Positions 62,750-64,000 of a DNA stretch of 64,000 nt are shown one piece after another (within the stretch, counting starts at the first letter, position 1; every line of letters starts with the position of its first letter). The DNA is from Colletes latitarsis (taxonomy: Eukaryota; Arthropoda; Insecta; Hymenoptera; Colletidae), in assembly GCF_051014445.1 (NCBI RefSeq), contig NC_135143.1:8866001-8930000 (forward strand), given 5' to 3'. The notes beneath the pieces were generated by a model. The model was not told the DNA's origin. It saw nothing but the letters and a program-made list of their open reading frames with translations, and searched no databases. A program made the position numbers and the translations under genes.

Positions 62750-63831
62750 CAGAGTGTTCCGCCACCCCTGTGAAAAATTTTAATGGGAGATTTTAGAGGA
62801 CAAAATAAGACAGAAATCAATAATACTAATTTGTTGATTGAAGCTTCGTTAAAAAGTTATTAACGTTTAAAGTTCCACCTCTAGAACGGCAATCTGCGAA
62901 CACAGGCGAATTCTTTTCTCGAAAGTGGGTAGGATTTCGGGGGTATGTCTATTGACTAAAAATGGTCGAAATTAACACACGCAACCGAAAATAATTTTTT
63001 CAGAACGATTTGAAATTTTTTTTTTTCGCCGAAAAATTTGTCTACCTACTGAATTTTTTTCTCTAAAGTGGATAGGATTTCGGGGGTATGTCTATTCACC
63101 AAAAATGATTATAATTGACCCTTGTAACAGAAAATAATTTTTCCAGAAGTATTTGAAAAAATTTTTTTTCGCCAAAAAATTTAGGCACCTACCCCCTATC
63201 GATTTTTCTTAAAAATTCGTTTTTGATTTTTAATAAATTTGGTTGGCGCTCTACGGGAATTTTGTTTAATATTTTTTTGTAGGTATCCATGAGCTCTACT
63301 TCAGAAAAAAGTTTCAATGAAATATATTCAGTATCGTGGGAGTTATGGCCATTTGAAAATTGGACCACTTTTATGGAGGTTTTCTCACTTTACGGGGTCA
63401 AGGAACAACTTTTCAAATATTTTTGCTATTTGTACATATTCTTCACTAAAATACGCGTTGTTTGCTTTTTTAAACATTAAAATCCTTCAATCCGTTCAGA
63501 AGTTATGACGTTTTAAAGATACATATGAAATTTTAGAGTCACATTTCTGGTATGAAATTATATTTTCGGTAAGGAATTTTTTTCTCGAAAATGGTTACGA
63601 TTTCGAGGGTATGTCTATTCATAAAAAATGATTGTAATTGGCCCTTGTAACAGGAAAAAATTTTTTTACAAAAGTATTGCAATTGACCTTTGCAACTGAA
63701 AATAATTTTTCCAGAATGATTAGAAATTTTTTAATAACTTTTTAACGAAGCCTTAGTCAAGGAATTGCTATTCTTGATATTCGTCTAGAATCTCCCATTA
63801 AAATTTTTCCCAGGTGTGGCCGAACACCTTG
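62750..63831 (-). mobile_element. TA-flanked element, family 1, copy F (1082 bp)
   Basis: Ends CAGAGTGTTCCGCCACCCCT and (reverse complement) CAAGGTGTTCGGCCACACCT are flanked by TA at 62748-62749 and 63832-63833. Core and modules read in the minus direction, with one core (about 63180-63585). Just inside the left arm it carries TAGAACGGCAATCTGCGAAC, the sequence that forms the hairpin of copy C. It is thus a mosaic linking the long modular and short palindromic variants. Confidence 0.85.
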
Positions 63832-63843
63832 TATATTCTTTTG

Positions 63844-63905
63844 CAATTACTGTTTCAATTTATTGAAAAATTACACATAACCAAACGTACATGTAACCTT
63901 ATTTC
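63844..63905 (+). repeat. 62-bp direct repeat, unit 2
   Basis: Partner of 62348-62409. It begins 12 bp after the right end of copy F. Confidence 0.9.
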
Positions 63906-64000
63906 TAGACAGATGTCTAAACATTAATTAGAAATATAATCACAGAATGTGTAGCTAAAGCGTTCGGTCGATTCCGACTGTCCGTTTTGTTTTTAATTCG

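Overview
This window reads as nuclear DNA from an insect, most likely a hymenopteran (bee, ant or wasp). It is AT-rich but has no CpG depletion: CpG-rich islands alternate with AT-rich stretches, and there are long mononucleotide runs and many MITE-type terminal inverted repeats flanked by TA or TTAA. No bacterial-style operons, rRNA, tRNA or CRISPR arrays are visible. The species call is inference from composition and repeat style, not from an identified gene.

The window is almost entirely non-coding. The best protein-coding candidate is one plus-strand exon at about 28159-28790. It has a strong polypyrimidine 3' splice site, a long 5' leader with a short upstream ORF, a start at 28594 or 28600, a low-complexity His/Asn/Gln/Ser-rich N-terminus, and a consensus donor GTAAGT at 28791. 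I see no convincing following exon, so the downstream intron probably runs past the window end (over 35 kb). A near-perfect recursive-splicing (ratchet) site lies at 52912/52913 on the same strand. A CpG-rich island at 20.0-21.7 kb carries an Initiator plus DPE at exact spacing and could be the promoter of this or another plus-strand transcript. A working model is promoter near 20.66 kb, coding exon at 28.2-28.8 kb, ratchet at 52.9 kb, remaining exons beyond 64 kb.

Repeats make up most of the remaining recognisable content. (1) A TA-flanked family with CAGGGTGTTCGGCCA-type ends has six copies or fragments (25.3-27.0, 39.1-39.5, 40.0-41.6, 44.8-45.5, 47.7-48.7 and 62.7-63.8 kb) with a modular, internally duplicated core. 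(2) A second TA-flanked family with TATAGTCCGGGCCACGATATAG ends has two copies in opposite orientation (17.7 and 56.7 kb). (3) There are several TTAA-flanked, piggyBac-type MITEs (3.4, 21.7 and 37.9 kb, plus relatives at 35.9 and 56.3 kb). (4) A solo LTR at 55707-56240 has a 4-bp target duplication, TATA box and Initiator. (5) Two decayed mariner-like transposase C-termini lie at 31.2 kb (+) and 37.5 kb (-). (6) Several local duplications occur.

Between repeats, GC-richer patches (7.3-8.9, 13.4-14.5, 32.1-32.6, 33.6-34.1, 36.1-36.8, 43.2-43.6, 49.6-50.2, 57.2-58.3 and 60.1-60.8 kb) may be enhancers or promoters. Two of them contain dense homeodomain, POU or forkhead-like motif clusters. I found no evidence of a novel enzymatic or defence system. 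The most notable items are the ratchet site, the modular MITE family and the intact solo LTR.
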